NCBI RefSeq assembly: GCF_004684085.1
Contig: NZ_SRHZ01000024.1
Location: forward strand, 310,001-374,000
Source: Stenotrophomonas maltophilia
GTDB taxonomy: Bacteria > Pseudomonadota > Gammaproteobacteria > Xanthomonadales > Xanthomonadaceae
DNA: 64,000 bases
Reading direction: 5' to 3'
The notes beneath the pieces were generated by a model. The model saw only the letters and a list, made by a program, of their open reading frames with translations, was not told the origin of the DNA and ran no database searches. The translations under genes and the position numbers were made by a program. Of this stretch, positions 35,562 through 43,252 are shown piece after piece. Position 1 is the first letter of the stretch, and each line of letters starts with the position of its first letter.

Positions 35562-35921
35562 TCAGCTGGCGTCGGTGGCGAAGCGCAGGCGGTTGCCGTC
35601 CGGGTCGCGCAGCAGCATTTCGCGGCTGCCCCATTCGGTGTCATGCGGGGGCTGCTCGATCGGCACGTTGGCCGCGCTGAAGGCGCGGTGCAGGCTGTCA
35701 ACATCGTCGACGATGAAGTACACCGCGCCGCCCACCTCGCAGTCGCCGCTGTGTTCGGTGAGAAAGATCGTCTGGCCGTCGCGGGTGAGCTGGACGAACA
35801 GCGGGAAGCCGGGTTCGAAGCGGTGTTCCCAGTCGACCACGAAACCCAGCCCCTGCACGTAGAACGGCAGCGTGGTGTCGGCGTGGCGCATGCGCAGTTG
35901 CGGGATGACGGTCTGGGCCAT
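35562..35921 (-). CDS. VOC-superfamily protein (glyoxalase / bleomycin-resistance-like)
   Basis: The 119-residue product has two beta-alpha-beta-beta-beta motifs: VIPQLRMRHADTTLPFYVQGLGFVVDW and VYFIVDDVDSLHRAFSAANV. It ends with MLLRDPDGNRLRFATD. The family uses a metal centre or binds small drugs. Enzymatic ligands are not conserved enough to assign a reaction. ATG 35921 is preceded by a good spacing and avoids the upstream REP unit. Confidence 0.85.
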   Translation of the reverse strand: MAQTVIPQLRMRHADTTLPFYVQGLGFVVDWEHRFEPGFPLFVQLTRDGQTIFLTEHSGDCEVGGAVYFIVDDVDSLHRAFSAANVPIEQPPHDTEWGSREMLLRDPDGNRLRFATDAS

Positions 35922-35950
35922 GGCGAGGGCTCCTGGGGTAGGAGCCCAGT

Positions 35951-36023
35951 GTAGTGCCGGCCGCTGGCCGGCATCCTCGTGAGCCTGGGAACGATGAGGT
36001 TGCCGGCCAGCGGCCGGCACTAC
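35951..36023. repeat. Inverted pair of GTAG-type REP units
   Basis: GTAGTGCCGGCCGCTGGCCGG (35951-35971) and its inverted copy ending CGGCCGGCACTAC (36001-36023) form a REP doublet, separated by about 30 bases. Confidence 0.9.
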
Positions 36024-36031
36024 CGAGGTGG

Positions 36032-36916
36032 TCAGCAGGCCGTTGGCACCGCGGCCATCGCGGCCAGCAGTTCGCGGTTCACCTGCTGGTGCCGCGCCTG
36101 CCAGACCGGCAGATCCTCGGCGCTGACGTCAGGCTGGCCATCCAGCGACGACAGCCAGCGCTTGAAACGGCTCTGGTAGTGGGCCAGCGACACTTCGCCG
36201 GTGATGTCACTGCCAACCAGGCCGCCGGCGCGCAGTGCTTCGATCACCACCAGCGCGTCTTCCAGCTGGAAATGGCCCTGGTCCCAGTTGCTGCGGGCGA
36301 CGTCTTCGGCGAACACATCCTTGTCGATCGACAGATAGGTCGGCTGCGGCGACTTGGCCTGCTCGGCGGCGAACGCGGCGACCAGTGCCTCCGGGTGCTC
36401 GAACCGCCGGAACGCACGGCCCATGCCGAGGCGATGGCCCCAGCCCACGTCCACATCCATGCACCAGTAGGTCAGGCGCCCGCCCATCAGCGGCCGCCAG
36501 TGGTTTTCCCAGGCATGGCCGAGGCCGATGTCGCTGGAGGTGATGCCGAGCACGTGGATGTGCGAGACCTGCGGCAGCTTGCTGGCGGCGTTCACCCACG
36601 AACCGCAATGCATGCCGAACGGGAAACGCATGTTGTCCGGATGGTTGTCCAGCACCACCAGCTGGAACGGGGCCTGGCCACGCATGCGCTGCAGCAGCGG
36701 CAGGCTGAGATGATGGAAGTCGCCACTGCCCAGCATGACCGTACCGAGCTGGGTGGGCAGTGGTGCCAGCACTTCAGCCGCGAAACGGTTCAGGGTGGCA
36801 TTGCTGCAGGCGAAGCGCAGTGGATCGTGCCACTGCGGCAGGGCCAGGGTCTGCGCCTGTGGCAGCGGCAGCACGCCACCGTCCAGGTCCAGGATCAGCG
36901 GGGAACGCAACGGCAT
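36032..36916 (-). CDS. Arginase/agmatinase-fold protein (last gene of eight-gene cluster)
   Basis: The 294-residue protein has GSGDFHHLSL, VVLDNHPDNM and YLSIDKDVF (S-x-D-x-D), which sit where the manganese ligands of ureohydrolases occur (GGDH, DAHxD, SxDxDxxDP). The motifs are divergent (FHH, DNHPD), so it may be a different hydrolase on the same fold. It begins 3 bases after the stop of the acyltransferase gene, so it is co-transcribed. Family-level confidence is good; substrate unknown. Confidence 0.8.
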   Translation of the reverse strand: MPLRSPLILDLDGGVLPLPQAQTLALPQWHDPLRFACSNATLNRFAAEVLAPLPTQLGTVMLGSGDFHHLSLPLLQRMRGQAPFQLVVLDNHPDNMRFPFGMHCGSWVNAASKLPQVSHIHVLGITSSDIGLGHAWENHWRPLMGGRLTYWCMDVDVGWGHRLGMGRAFRRFEHPEALVAAFAAEQAKSPQPTYLSIDKDVFAEDVARSNWDQGHFQLEDALVVIEALRAGGLVGSDITGEVSLAHYQSRFKRWLSSLDGQPDVSAEDLPVWQARHQQVNRELLAAMAAVPTAC

Positions 36917-36919
36917 CGT

Positions 36920-37984
36920 TCAACCGCCTCCATCAGGTTCGCCCTGCAGGTACGGCGCCAGCCTGCGCAGGGCGGCGCGCAGCAGCGGGGAGCGGGCGTG
37001 GATCGCATGCCGGGTGGAGGTGAAGCGGGCGCCCAGCTCGGCCTTGATCCGCGAATCGGTCCAGCCGGCCACGTAGTGGCTGAGGCCGTGCTGCAGCGCG
37101 TATTCGAGGTTGTGCATCCAGCTCACCGCGTACAGGTTGTGCTCGCGTGATTGCGGATAGGCCAGGCCGATGTATTTGTCCACCAGCTTTCCGGCGTGGA
37201 TGTAGCACAGGTTCCAGCCGATCAGCTGGCCCTGGTGGCGGTACAGGAACATCCGTCCCTGGCCCTGGCTGTCGGCCAGAAGATGCTGGAAGTAGGGCAG
37301 GTCGAGCTGGTCGAAATGCACTGCGCTCTGCGCGTACACGCCCAGGTACAGCGCGTACAGTTCGGCCTGCAGCTGCGGATCAGCCAGGGCCGGATCACCG
37401 GTGGCGATGCAGTCGATCTGCAGCTCATCACGCGAGCGCAGCTTGCGCCGGATGTTCTTGCGGCGCGAGGACGACAGGCGGCCGAGATAGCCATCGAGCG
37501 AATCGAAATCGATCGCCACCCAGGCCAGTGGCATGCCTTCCAGTTCGATGAAACCGCGTGCCAGCAGCGCCTGCAGGAAGGCGTTGCTGTGCGCATTGGC
37601 CGCGTCGTCCAACAGCGGTGAATCGATCGCCAGGTCCTTGACCACCAGCAGCCGGGTATCGCCGATCGCGTGACGCGTCACGTCCTCGGCCAGCGCCTCT
37701 GGCGCGACGTGTGCCGGCAGCGGGGCGTACTCGGTGCTGGTGGCACCGACGAAGCGGGTCTGCCAGGTGACCCACGGCCGCCACAGGCGCGACAGCGGCA
37801 GGCCGAGCAGCTTGCCGCGCAGTTCGTCGTCCATCGTGGTGGTCAGGTCCAGCGGTGCACGGAAGGTCGGCAGGCCGCTGGGAAGCCGGCCTGCCTCGAA
37901 TCCGAGCGGCGGGTGGGCCAGGAAGCCCTCCAGCAGCGCGGCCGGTTCCAGCGAAGTGCTGGATGCGCGTGACGTCATTTCCAT
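36920..37984 (-). CDS. GNAT-fold acyltransferase of the BioF2/FemAB-like group
   Basis: The 354-residue product has a FemAB/BioF2-like double GNAT layout: YLGRLSSSRRKNIRRKLRS, then FYRHQGQLIGWNLCYIHAGKLVDKYIGL (in the sequence MFLYRHQGQ...) and a final YVAGWTDSRIKAELG. Enzymes of this group transfer acyl or aminoacyl groups onto lipids, peptidoglycan or polysaccharide. A GTG two codons upstream (37990) is an alternative start. It lies between the aminotransferase and the arginase-like gene, 28 and 3 bases away. Confidence 0.8.
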   Translation of the reverse strand: MEMTSRASSTSLEPAALLEGFLAHPPLGFEAGRLPSGLPTFRAPLDLTTTMDDELRGKLLGLPLSRLWRPWVTWQTRFVGATSTEYAPLPAHVAPEALAEDVTRHAIGDTRLLVVKDLAIDSPLLDDAANAHSNAFLQALLARGFIELEGMPLAWVAIDFDSLDGYLGRLSSSRRKNIRRKLRSRDELQIDCIATGDPALADPQLQAELYALYLGVYAQSAVHFDQLDLPYFQHLLADSQGQGRMFLYRHQGQLIGWNLCYIHAGKLVDKYIGLAYPQSREHNLYAVSWMHNLEYALQHGLSHYVAGWTDSRIKAELGARFTSTRHAIHARSPLLRAALRRLAPYLQGEPDGGG

Positions 37985-38012
37985 CGGCACGGGAACCGGC
38001 AGCGCATCGACG

Positions 38013-39413
38013 TCAGCCCTTGGCCTTGGTCAGCGCCTGGTCGAGCAGGATGATCGCCAGGTCGATCTCTTCGTAGCTGATGTCCAGCGACGGGGCGAAG
38101 GTGATCACGTTCTTGTACCAGCCACCCACGTCCAGCACGAGGCCCATGCGCTTGCCGTCGTGCAGCAGGTCACCGGCCAGGCCGATGTCGACCATGCGGT
38201 CCAGCAGTTCCTTGTTCGGGGTGTAGCCGTCGGTCTGGCAGATTTCCGCGCGCAGGGCCAGGCCCAGGCCGTCGACGTCGCCGATTTCCGGATGGCGCTT
38301 CTGCAGGCCACGCAGGCCGTCGAGGAAGTACGCGCCCTTTTCCGGCACGGTGCGCTCGTAATCCATTTCCTTGCCCAGCTTCAGCACTTCCAGGCCCAGG
38401 CGGGTGCCCAGCGGGTTGGAGTTGAAGGTGGAATGGGTGGAGCCCGGCGGGAACACGGTCGGGTTGATCAGTTCTTCGCGCGCCCACAGGCCCGACAGCG
38501 GGTTCAGGCCGTTGGTCAGCGCCTTGCCGAACACCAGCACGTCCGGGGTCACGCCGAAGTGCTCGATGGCCCACAGCTTGCCGGTGCGCCAGAAGCCCAT
38601 CTGGATTTCATCGACGACCATCAGGATGCCGTACTTGTCCAGCACGCGCTTGAGGCCGGTGAAGAAGTTGCGCGGCGGGATGACGTAGCCACCGGTGCCC
38701 TGGATCGGCTCGACGTAGAACGCGGCGTACTCGGCCTGGCCGACCTTGGGATCCCACACGCCGTTGTATTCGCTTTCGAACAGGCGCTCGAACTGCCACA
38801 CGCAGTGGTCGGAATACTCTTCCGGGGTCATGCCCTTCGGACGACGGAACGGGTACGGGAACGGAATGAACATCGCACGCTCGCCGAAGTGACCGTAGCG
38901 GCGGCGGTAGCGGTAGCTGGAGGTGATCGACGACGCGCCCAGGGTGCGGCCGTGGTAGCCGCCCTCGAAGGCGAACATCAGGCTCTTGCCGCCGCGCGCG
39001 TTGCGCACGATCTTCAGCGAGTCTTCAATGGCCTGCGCACCGCCAACGTTGAAGTGCACGCGGCCGTCGAGGCCGAACTTCTCGTGCATGTCCACCGCAA
39101 TGGTCTTGGCCAGCTGCACGCGGGTCGGGTGCAGGTACTGGCTGGCGACCTGCGGCAGCGTGTCGATCTGGTCCTTCAGTGCGTCGTTCAGGCGCTTGTT
39201 GCTGTAGCCGAAGTTGCAGGCCGAGTACCACATCTGCAGGTCGAGGTAGGGCACGCCCGCACCGTCGAACATGTAGCTGCCTTCGCCGCGCTGGAAGATC
39301 TTCGGCGGGTCGACGTAGTGGACGGTGTCGCCGAAGGAGCTGTAGCGGGCTTCGTCGGCCAGCAGCTGCGCATCGGAGGCAGCGGCGTCGGCGTTCTTGT
39401 CAAATATGTTCAT
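38013..39413 (-). CDS. Class III PLP aminotransferase
   Basis: The 466-residue product has HFNVGGAQAIEDSLKIVRNARG (substrate/PLP-binding), EGGYHGRTLGASSIT, VVDEIQMGF (PLP Asp) and LVFGKALTNGLNPLSG (Schiff-base Lys). Class III enzymes act on omega-amino groups (ornithine, diaminobutyrate, beta-alanine, taurine). The amino donor here is not deducible. It lies 62 bases downstream of the HAD phosphatase gene and 28 bases from the acyltransferase gene, both on the same strand. Confidence 0.92.
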   Translation of the reverse strand: MNIFDKNADAAASDAQLLADEARYSSFGDTVHYVDPPKIFQRGEGSYMFDGAGVPYLDLQMWYSACNFGYSNKRLNDALKDQIDTLPQVASQYLHPTRVQLAKTIAVDMHEKFGLDGRVHFNVGGAQAIEDSLKIVRNARGGKSLMFAFEGGYHGRTLGASSITSSYRYRRRYGHFGERAMFIPFPYPFRRPKGMTPEEYSDHCVWQFERLFESEYNGVWDPKVGQAEYAAFYVEPIQGTGGYVIPPRNFFTGLKRVLDKYGILMVVDEIQMGFWRTGKLWAIEHFGVTPDVLVFGKALTNGLNPLSGLWAREELINPTVFPPGSTHSTFNSNPLGTRLGLEVLKLGKEMDYERTVPEKGAYFLDGLRGLQKRHPEIGDVDGLGLALRAEICQTDGYTPNKELLDRMVDIGLAGDLLHDGKRMGLVLDVGGWYKNVITFAPSLDISYEEIDLAIILLDQALTKAKG

Positions 39414-39475
39414 GCAGTTCGGTTCCGTGAAGGACGTTCGAAAGGGGCAACAGGGGCGTGCCTGGAAGGGAGTGC

Positions 39476-40192
39476 TCAGGCGGTGGCCAGCAGCAGGGGC
39501 AGTACGGCGGGCTGCGGGCTGGCGTCGAAATGACGTGGATGCAGCAGGCTGCCATCGAGCAAGCGCGGCAGCAGTGCGATTGCATCGTGGAAGGTACCGA
39601 TGGCGGCATGCTCGATGCCGGCATGGGTGCAGTGGGTGATCAGGCGGCGCTTGGCGAACACGAAGTCGGCGTCTTCAGAGACGCAGAAGTCCGAGCTGCC
39701 ATCGCCGATCATCAGCACGCGCGGTGCTTCGTTGGCGCGCGCCTGCGCGGCGCAGGTGCACTTGCAGGTGCCACTGCGGCAACCTTCGGCCTGGTAGGGC
39801 GATTCCAGTTCCCAGTGGTCATCGCACCAGCGCAGGTGGTTGGCCACCACCGGCAGTCGCGACAGGCCGTGGTTGGCGAGGATGCGGTGGATCGCATAGT
39901 CCAGGCCATCACTGACGATGCGCAGCGGCACGCCCAGTTGTTCGGCGCGGCTGACAAAGGCGGCGAAGCCCGGATCGATCTGTACCTGGTCCAGGTGCGC
40001 GTCGAGCGTGGCCGGGTCCAGCTTCAGCAGCCTGACCTGGCCCTGCATGCATTCACGCGAGCCGATCCGGCCGGCTTTCCACTGATCTTCCAGGTCTTGC
40101 CATCCCGGCTGGCCGTACTTCTCCAGCAGCGAGTCGATGACATCTTCGAGGCTGATGGTGCCGTCGAAGTCACACAGGATGCTCCAGTGCAT
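39476..40192 (-). CDS. HAD-superfamily phosphatase (MtnX/PSP-like)
   Basis: The 238-residue product has motif I DFDGTIS, motif II VSDG and motif III/IV VLMIGDGSSDFCVSEDAD, so it is a phosphomonoesterase of the HAD-IB/MtnX group. A Cys-rich insertion (CRSGTCKCTC) may bind zinc. It is separated from the upstream DegT gene by 174 bases, where a second promoter could lie. Within the cluster it could dephosphorylate an amino-alcohol or sugar intermediate. Confidence 0.88.
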   Translation of the reverse strand: MHWSILCDFDGTISLEDVIDSLLEKYGQPGWQDLEDQWKAGRIGSRECMQGQVRLLKLDPATLDAHLDQVQIDPGFAAFVSRAEQLGVPLRIVSDGLDYAIHRILANHGLSRLPVVANHLRWCDDHWELESPYQAEGCRSGTCKCTCAAQARANEAPRVLMIGDGSSDFCVSEDADFVFAKRRLITHCTHAGIEHAAIGTFHDAIALLPRLLDGSLLHPRHFDASPQPAVLPLLLATA

Positions 40193-40366
40193 GGGCAGGT
40201 CCGTCGATGAAAGAAACGTCCGGCACGATGCCGGGGCAGGCTCAATGTAGGCAGGCAGCCTTTCTCGTTCCTTTCCTGTTGAAAGCCTTCACGCCACGGC
40301 GGGGAAAGCGTTCAGAAAAGTGCAGGAATGAATGCCGGAAACGCACTCGGTCCCTGCGTTTCCAGG

Positions 40367-41569
40367 TCAGGCCCGGGCCAGCACCTGCAGGATTTCGGCG
40401 GTATCTTCGCGGGTCTGCCAGGCGCTGTTGCCAAGGGTCAGCATGCGTGCAGCGAAGTCTCGTGCGTTGGGCATGTCGTCCTGCGGCACGATGCCACGCA
40501 GGTAGGCATAGTCGGGCAGGGCATGGATGAACATGCGGCTGACCCCGAGCCCGCGCGGCCACAGATGTTCCAGCGCGGCGTCGCGTGCCTGCTGGCTGGG
40601 AAGCAGCAGCATCAGCATCGGCCAGGTGCCGCCGCTACCGGCAAGGCCGTCCACCACGTCCACCGCCGGCAGCTGCGCCAGCTGTACCCGTAGTTGCAGG
40701 GCGCGCAGTCGACCGGCCTGCAGGAACGCAGGCAGGCGTCGCGCGGCGTGGGCGCCGATGTTCTGCCGCCACTGGCTGACACGGTGCTGCGGGATGTCCA
40801 GCGGGAAAATGTCACCGACCGCCTCTTCCAGATCGCCGCGTTGCAGTGCGCTGCGCAGCGGATTGCCGTATACCAGCGACAGCAGCGAAGGGCGATAGCA
40901 GGCGGCGAGGCCGAGCAGTTGCACACTGCGCAGCAGCTCCCAGCGCAGGCTGGAACGCGTCTGTTCGGCGGCATGCTCGGCCAGCGCCGCACGCAGCTCT
41001 TCGTCACGGCTGACCAGCAGCCCACCTTCATGCAGGCTCAGCCCTTTACCGGCGGCGAGACTGAAGAAACCAATGTCGCCACGCAGGCCGACACTGCTGT
41101 TGCCGACCCGCGCACCCAGCGCCTGTGCGGCATCCTCGATCACCCAGGCGCCAGCGCCGCGTGCCACTTCGTTGACCTGTTCCACTTCGGCAATGCGCCC
41201 GCCAAGGTGGGTCGGCAGGATCGCAAGCGTGCGCGCATCGGTGAGCCGCTTGAGCTGGCCGGGGTCGAAGTCGAAATGACCGCGCCGGGTGTCGCACAGC
41301 TGCACGCGCAGGCCCAGACTGTGCACCGCGATCGGTACCAGCGGGCAGGTATAGGCCGGCATGATCACGGTATCGCGCCGGGGCGCGCGTCTGCGCAGCG
41401 TGCGCAGCGCGATCAGCAGCGCGTGGGTGCCGGAACAGGTCAGCTGCAGCGGTGGTGTGCCGAGCTGGTTGGCCAGGATTTCGCGCAGGTCGCCACCACC
41501 GGGCAGGAAGTCGCTGGCCTGCATCGGCAGGCCAGCGGTAGGCGGCAGTTCGCGCGCGAACAGGCTCAT
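40367..41569 (-). CDS. DegT/DnrJ/EryC1/StrS-family PLP enzyme
   Basis: The 400-residue product has SGTHALLIALRTL, VIMPAYTCPLVPIA, VIEDAAQALGA (PLP Asp) and FFSLAAGKGLSLHEGG, where K of the AGKG segment is the likely PLP lysine. This family usually transaminates nucleotide sugars but can also be a dehydratase. The ATG at 41569 starts near MSLFARELPPTAGLPMQ, 10 bases after the transporter stop; an upstream in-frame Met (41614) would overlap that gene. It is a second aminotransferase-type enzyme in the cluster. Confidence 0.88.
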   Translation of the reverse strand: MSLFARELPPTAGLPMQASDFLPGGGDLREILANQLGTPPLQLTCSGTHALLIALRTLRRRAPRRDTVIMPAYTCPLVPIAVHSLGLRVQLCDTRRGHFDFDPGQLKRLTDARTLAILPTHLGGRIAEVEQVNEVARGAGAWVIEDAAQALGARVGNSSVGLRGDIGFFSLAAGKGLSLHEGGLLVSRDEELRAALAEHAAEQTRSSLRWELLRSVQLLGLAACYRPSLLSLVYGNPLRSALQRGDLEEAVGDIFPLDIPQHRVSQWRQNIGAHAARRLPAFLQAGRLRALQLRVQLAQLPAVDVVDGLAGSGGTWPMLMLLLPSQQARDAALEHLWPRGLGVSRMFIHALPDYAYLRGIVPQDDMPNARDFAARMLTLGNSAWQTREDTAEILQVLARA

Positions 41570-41579
41570 CGCAATGCGC

Positions 41580-41978
41580 TCACGTCGTGGCTTCGGTGGG
41601 GCTGTGCGGGTCATCCGCTTCGGCACGGCCGAGACAGACGATGCCGGCCACGATCAGTACTGCACCGAGCAGATGATGCAGGGTCAAAGGTTCATTCAAC
41701 AACCACGCCGACAGCAGCAGCACGCTGATCACTTCCAGGTGCGATGCAGCGAAGGCGGGGCCGATCGGCGCGTGGCGCAGCAGGCTCATCCAGGTGAAGA
41801 ACGCTCCCACGTAGCCGAGGATCGCGCCATACACCCAGGGCTGTGACAGCACGCGGAGCAGCCAGGCGGTATTGGCTTCGACCGGCAGCGCGGCATCACC
41901 AGCGTATTTGAAGCACAGCTGGGCAAGCGTGTCGAAGGCCATCAGCAGCGGGAAACCGATCACATACAGGCGCCTCAT
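41580..41978 (-). CDS. Small EamA/ArnF-like transporter subunit
   Basis: The 132-residue product has four membrane helices (LYVIGFPLLMAFDTLAQLCFK, PWVYGAILGYVGAFFTWMSLL, SHLEVISVLLLSAWLL, LHHLLGAVLIVAGIVCL), half the size of a DMT transporter. It resembles the ArnE/ArnF pair that flips undecaprenyl-phosphate-aminoarabinose. ATG 41978 overlaps the TGA of its upstream partner (ATGA at 41975-41978). It probably forms a heterodimer with that neighbour. Confidence 0.85.
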   Translation of the reverse strand: MRRLYVIGFPLLMAFDTLAQLCFKYAGDAALPVEANTAWLLRVLSQPWVYGAILGYVGAFFTWMSLLRHAPIGPAFAASHLEVISVLLLSAWLLNEPLTLHHLLGAVLIVAGIVCLGRAEADDPHSPTEATT

Positions 41979-42334
41979 GAGCCGGCCCCCACCACCGCCA
42001 CGCCCGCGGTGACCAGCAGCATGCCGGTCACCCGCAGCGGCGTGAGCTTCTCGCGGAACAGGAAACGACCGGCGATCATCAGCGCGACGATGTTGATCGA
42101 GCCGAGCAGCACGCCCTTGGACAGCGGCACCAGTGACAGGAACGCGATCCATGCAACGAATTCGAGCACATAGCAGGCGATTCCCAACCACAGCCAGGGC
42201 CGGCTGAGCATGTGCTTCCAGCGCTGCAGTCCCTCTGCTTCATTGGGGTCGCTGGCGGCAGCCTTGAACGCAAGTTGGCCGCCGGTGTCGAGCACTACGT
42301 TGACCAGCCACAGCAGCGTGGCAAGTGACCCCAT
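41975..42334 (-). CDS. Small EamA/ArnE-like transporter subunit
   Basis: The 119-residue product (MGSLATLLWLVNVVLDTGGQLAFKAAA) has four membrane segments and the PLSKGVLLGSINIVALMIAGRFLFREKLTP region typical of SMR/ArnE-like halves. ATG 42334 lies 1 base after the stop of the esterase gene and its stop overlaps the next ATG. Together with the following gene it would make one flippase-like transporter. Confidence 0.82.
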   Translation of the reverse strand: MGSLATLLWLVNVVLDTGGQLAFKAAASDPNEAEGLQRWKHMLSRPWLWLGIACYVLEFVAWIAFLSLVPLSKGVLLGSINIVALMIAGRFLFREKLTPLRVTGMLLVTAGVAVVGAGS

Positions 42335-42335
42335 T

Positions 42336-43172
42336 TCAGGCCACCGCCTTGAGGATGCCGCTGCGTTCACCGATCTCGCTGAAGAAGCGCGCGCTGCGAC
42401 GGATCACATCGCGGCGTTCGCGATCAATGGTGATCATGTGGTAGCTGTCTTCCAGCACCACCAGTTCCTTCGGGCCGCTGACCCGCGACATCACCAGTTC
42501 GGCGTTGCCCATGCTGGCCACGTCGTCCTCGCGGGCGTGCATCACCAGGCAGGGGGCGGTGACCTGGTGCAGGTGGCGGCGGGTCCAGTTGCTCAGGGCG
42601 CGCATCTCGGCCAGGGCGTGCCAGGGGTTGCCCGGCAGGCCGGCCGCTGCGCTGTCACCCGACAACATGGCAGCGCTGACCTGCGCACGCAGGCGCTCGT
42701 CGCGCAGGCCATAAGGCGGCTCTTCCATGAACATGCGGTCGCGGCCGATGTTGAAGCGCTTGAACCACGGCAACAGGAACGAAAAGCGGGCCACGGCCGG
42801 AATGTTCCAGCCGTCGTAGCGGAACGTGGCGCCGTACACGCCCACGCCGGAAATCCATTCCGGCCGGCGCGCCGCCAATGCCAGCGACAGCACCGCGCCC
42901 ATCGACAGGCCACCGACGAACAGCTGGTCGACCTTGCCGCGCAGGGTTGCAGCTGCATCTTCCACGCCCTGGTACCACTGTTCCCAGGTGGTCGCGAGCA
43001 GGTCGTCGACGCTGCCGCAATGGCCGGGCAGCTGCACCCCGTGCACGGTGAAACCGGCATTGTTCAGGCCCTTGCCCAGCATGCGCATTTCCGCTGGCGT
43101 GCCGGTCAGGCCGTGAACCAGCAGCACGCCTTGCGGGCCACCGGGAAGGAAGAAGTCGTGCGTTTCGGTCAC
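42336..43172 (-). CDS. Alpha/beta hydrolase (carboxylesterase/Est30-like)
   Basis: The 278-residue product has oxyanion-region LLVHGLTGTPAEM, nucleophile GGLSMGAVLSL (Ser), acid ARED and catalytic His DSYHMITID. This resembles carboxylesterases/monoacylglycerol lipases that cleave small acyl esters. It is the first gene of the eight-gene minus-strand cluster, and the 80-base gap before the histidine kinase gene may hold the promoter. Confidence 0.9.
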   Translation of the reverse strand: MTETHDFFLPGGPQGVLLVHGLTGTPAEMRMLGKGLNNAGFTVHGVQLPGHCGSVDDLLATTWEQWYQGVEDAAATLRGKVDQLFVGGLSMGAVLSLALAARRPEWISGVGVYGATFRYDGWNIPAVARFSFLLPWFKRFNIGRDRMFMEEPPYGLRDERLRAQVSAAMLSGDSAAAGLPGNPWHALAEMRALSNWTRRHLHQVTAPCLVMHAREDDVASMGNAELVMSRVSGPKELVVLEDSYHMITIDRERRDVIRRSARFFSEIGERSGILKAVA

Positions 43173-43252
43173 CTGGCGGCTCCGGGGCGGCAGTGGGGAT
43201 GGTCAGGATCGCAAGCGCGATTTTCACCAGCCTTTCAGCGCCCCGGACCGGG

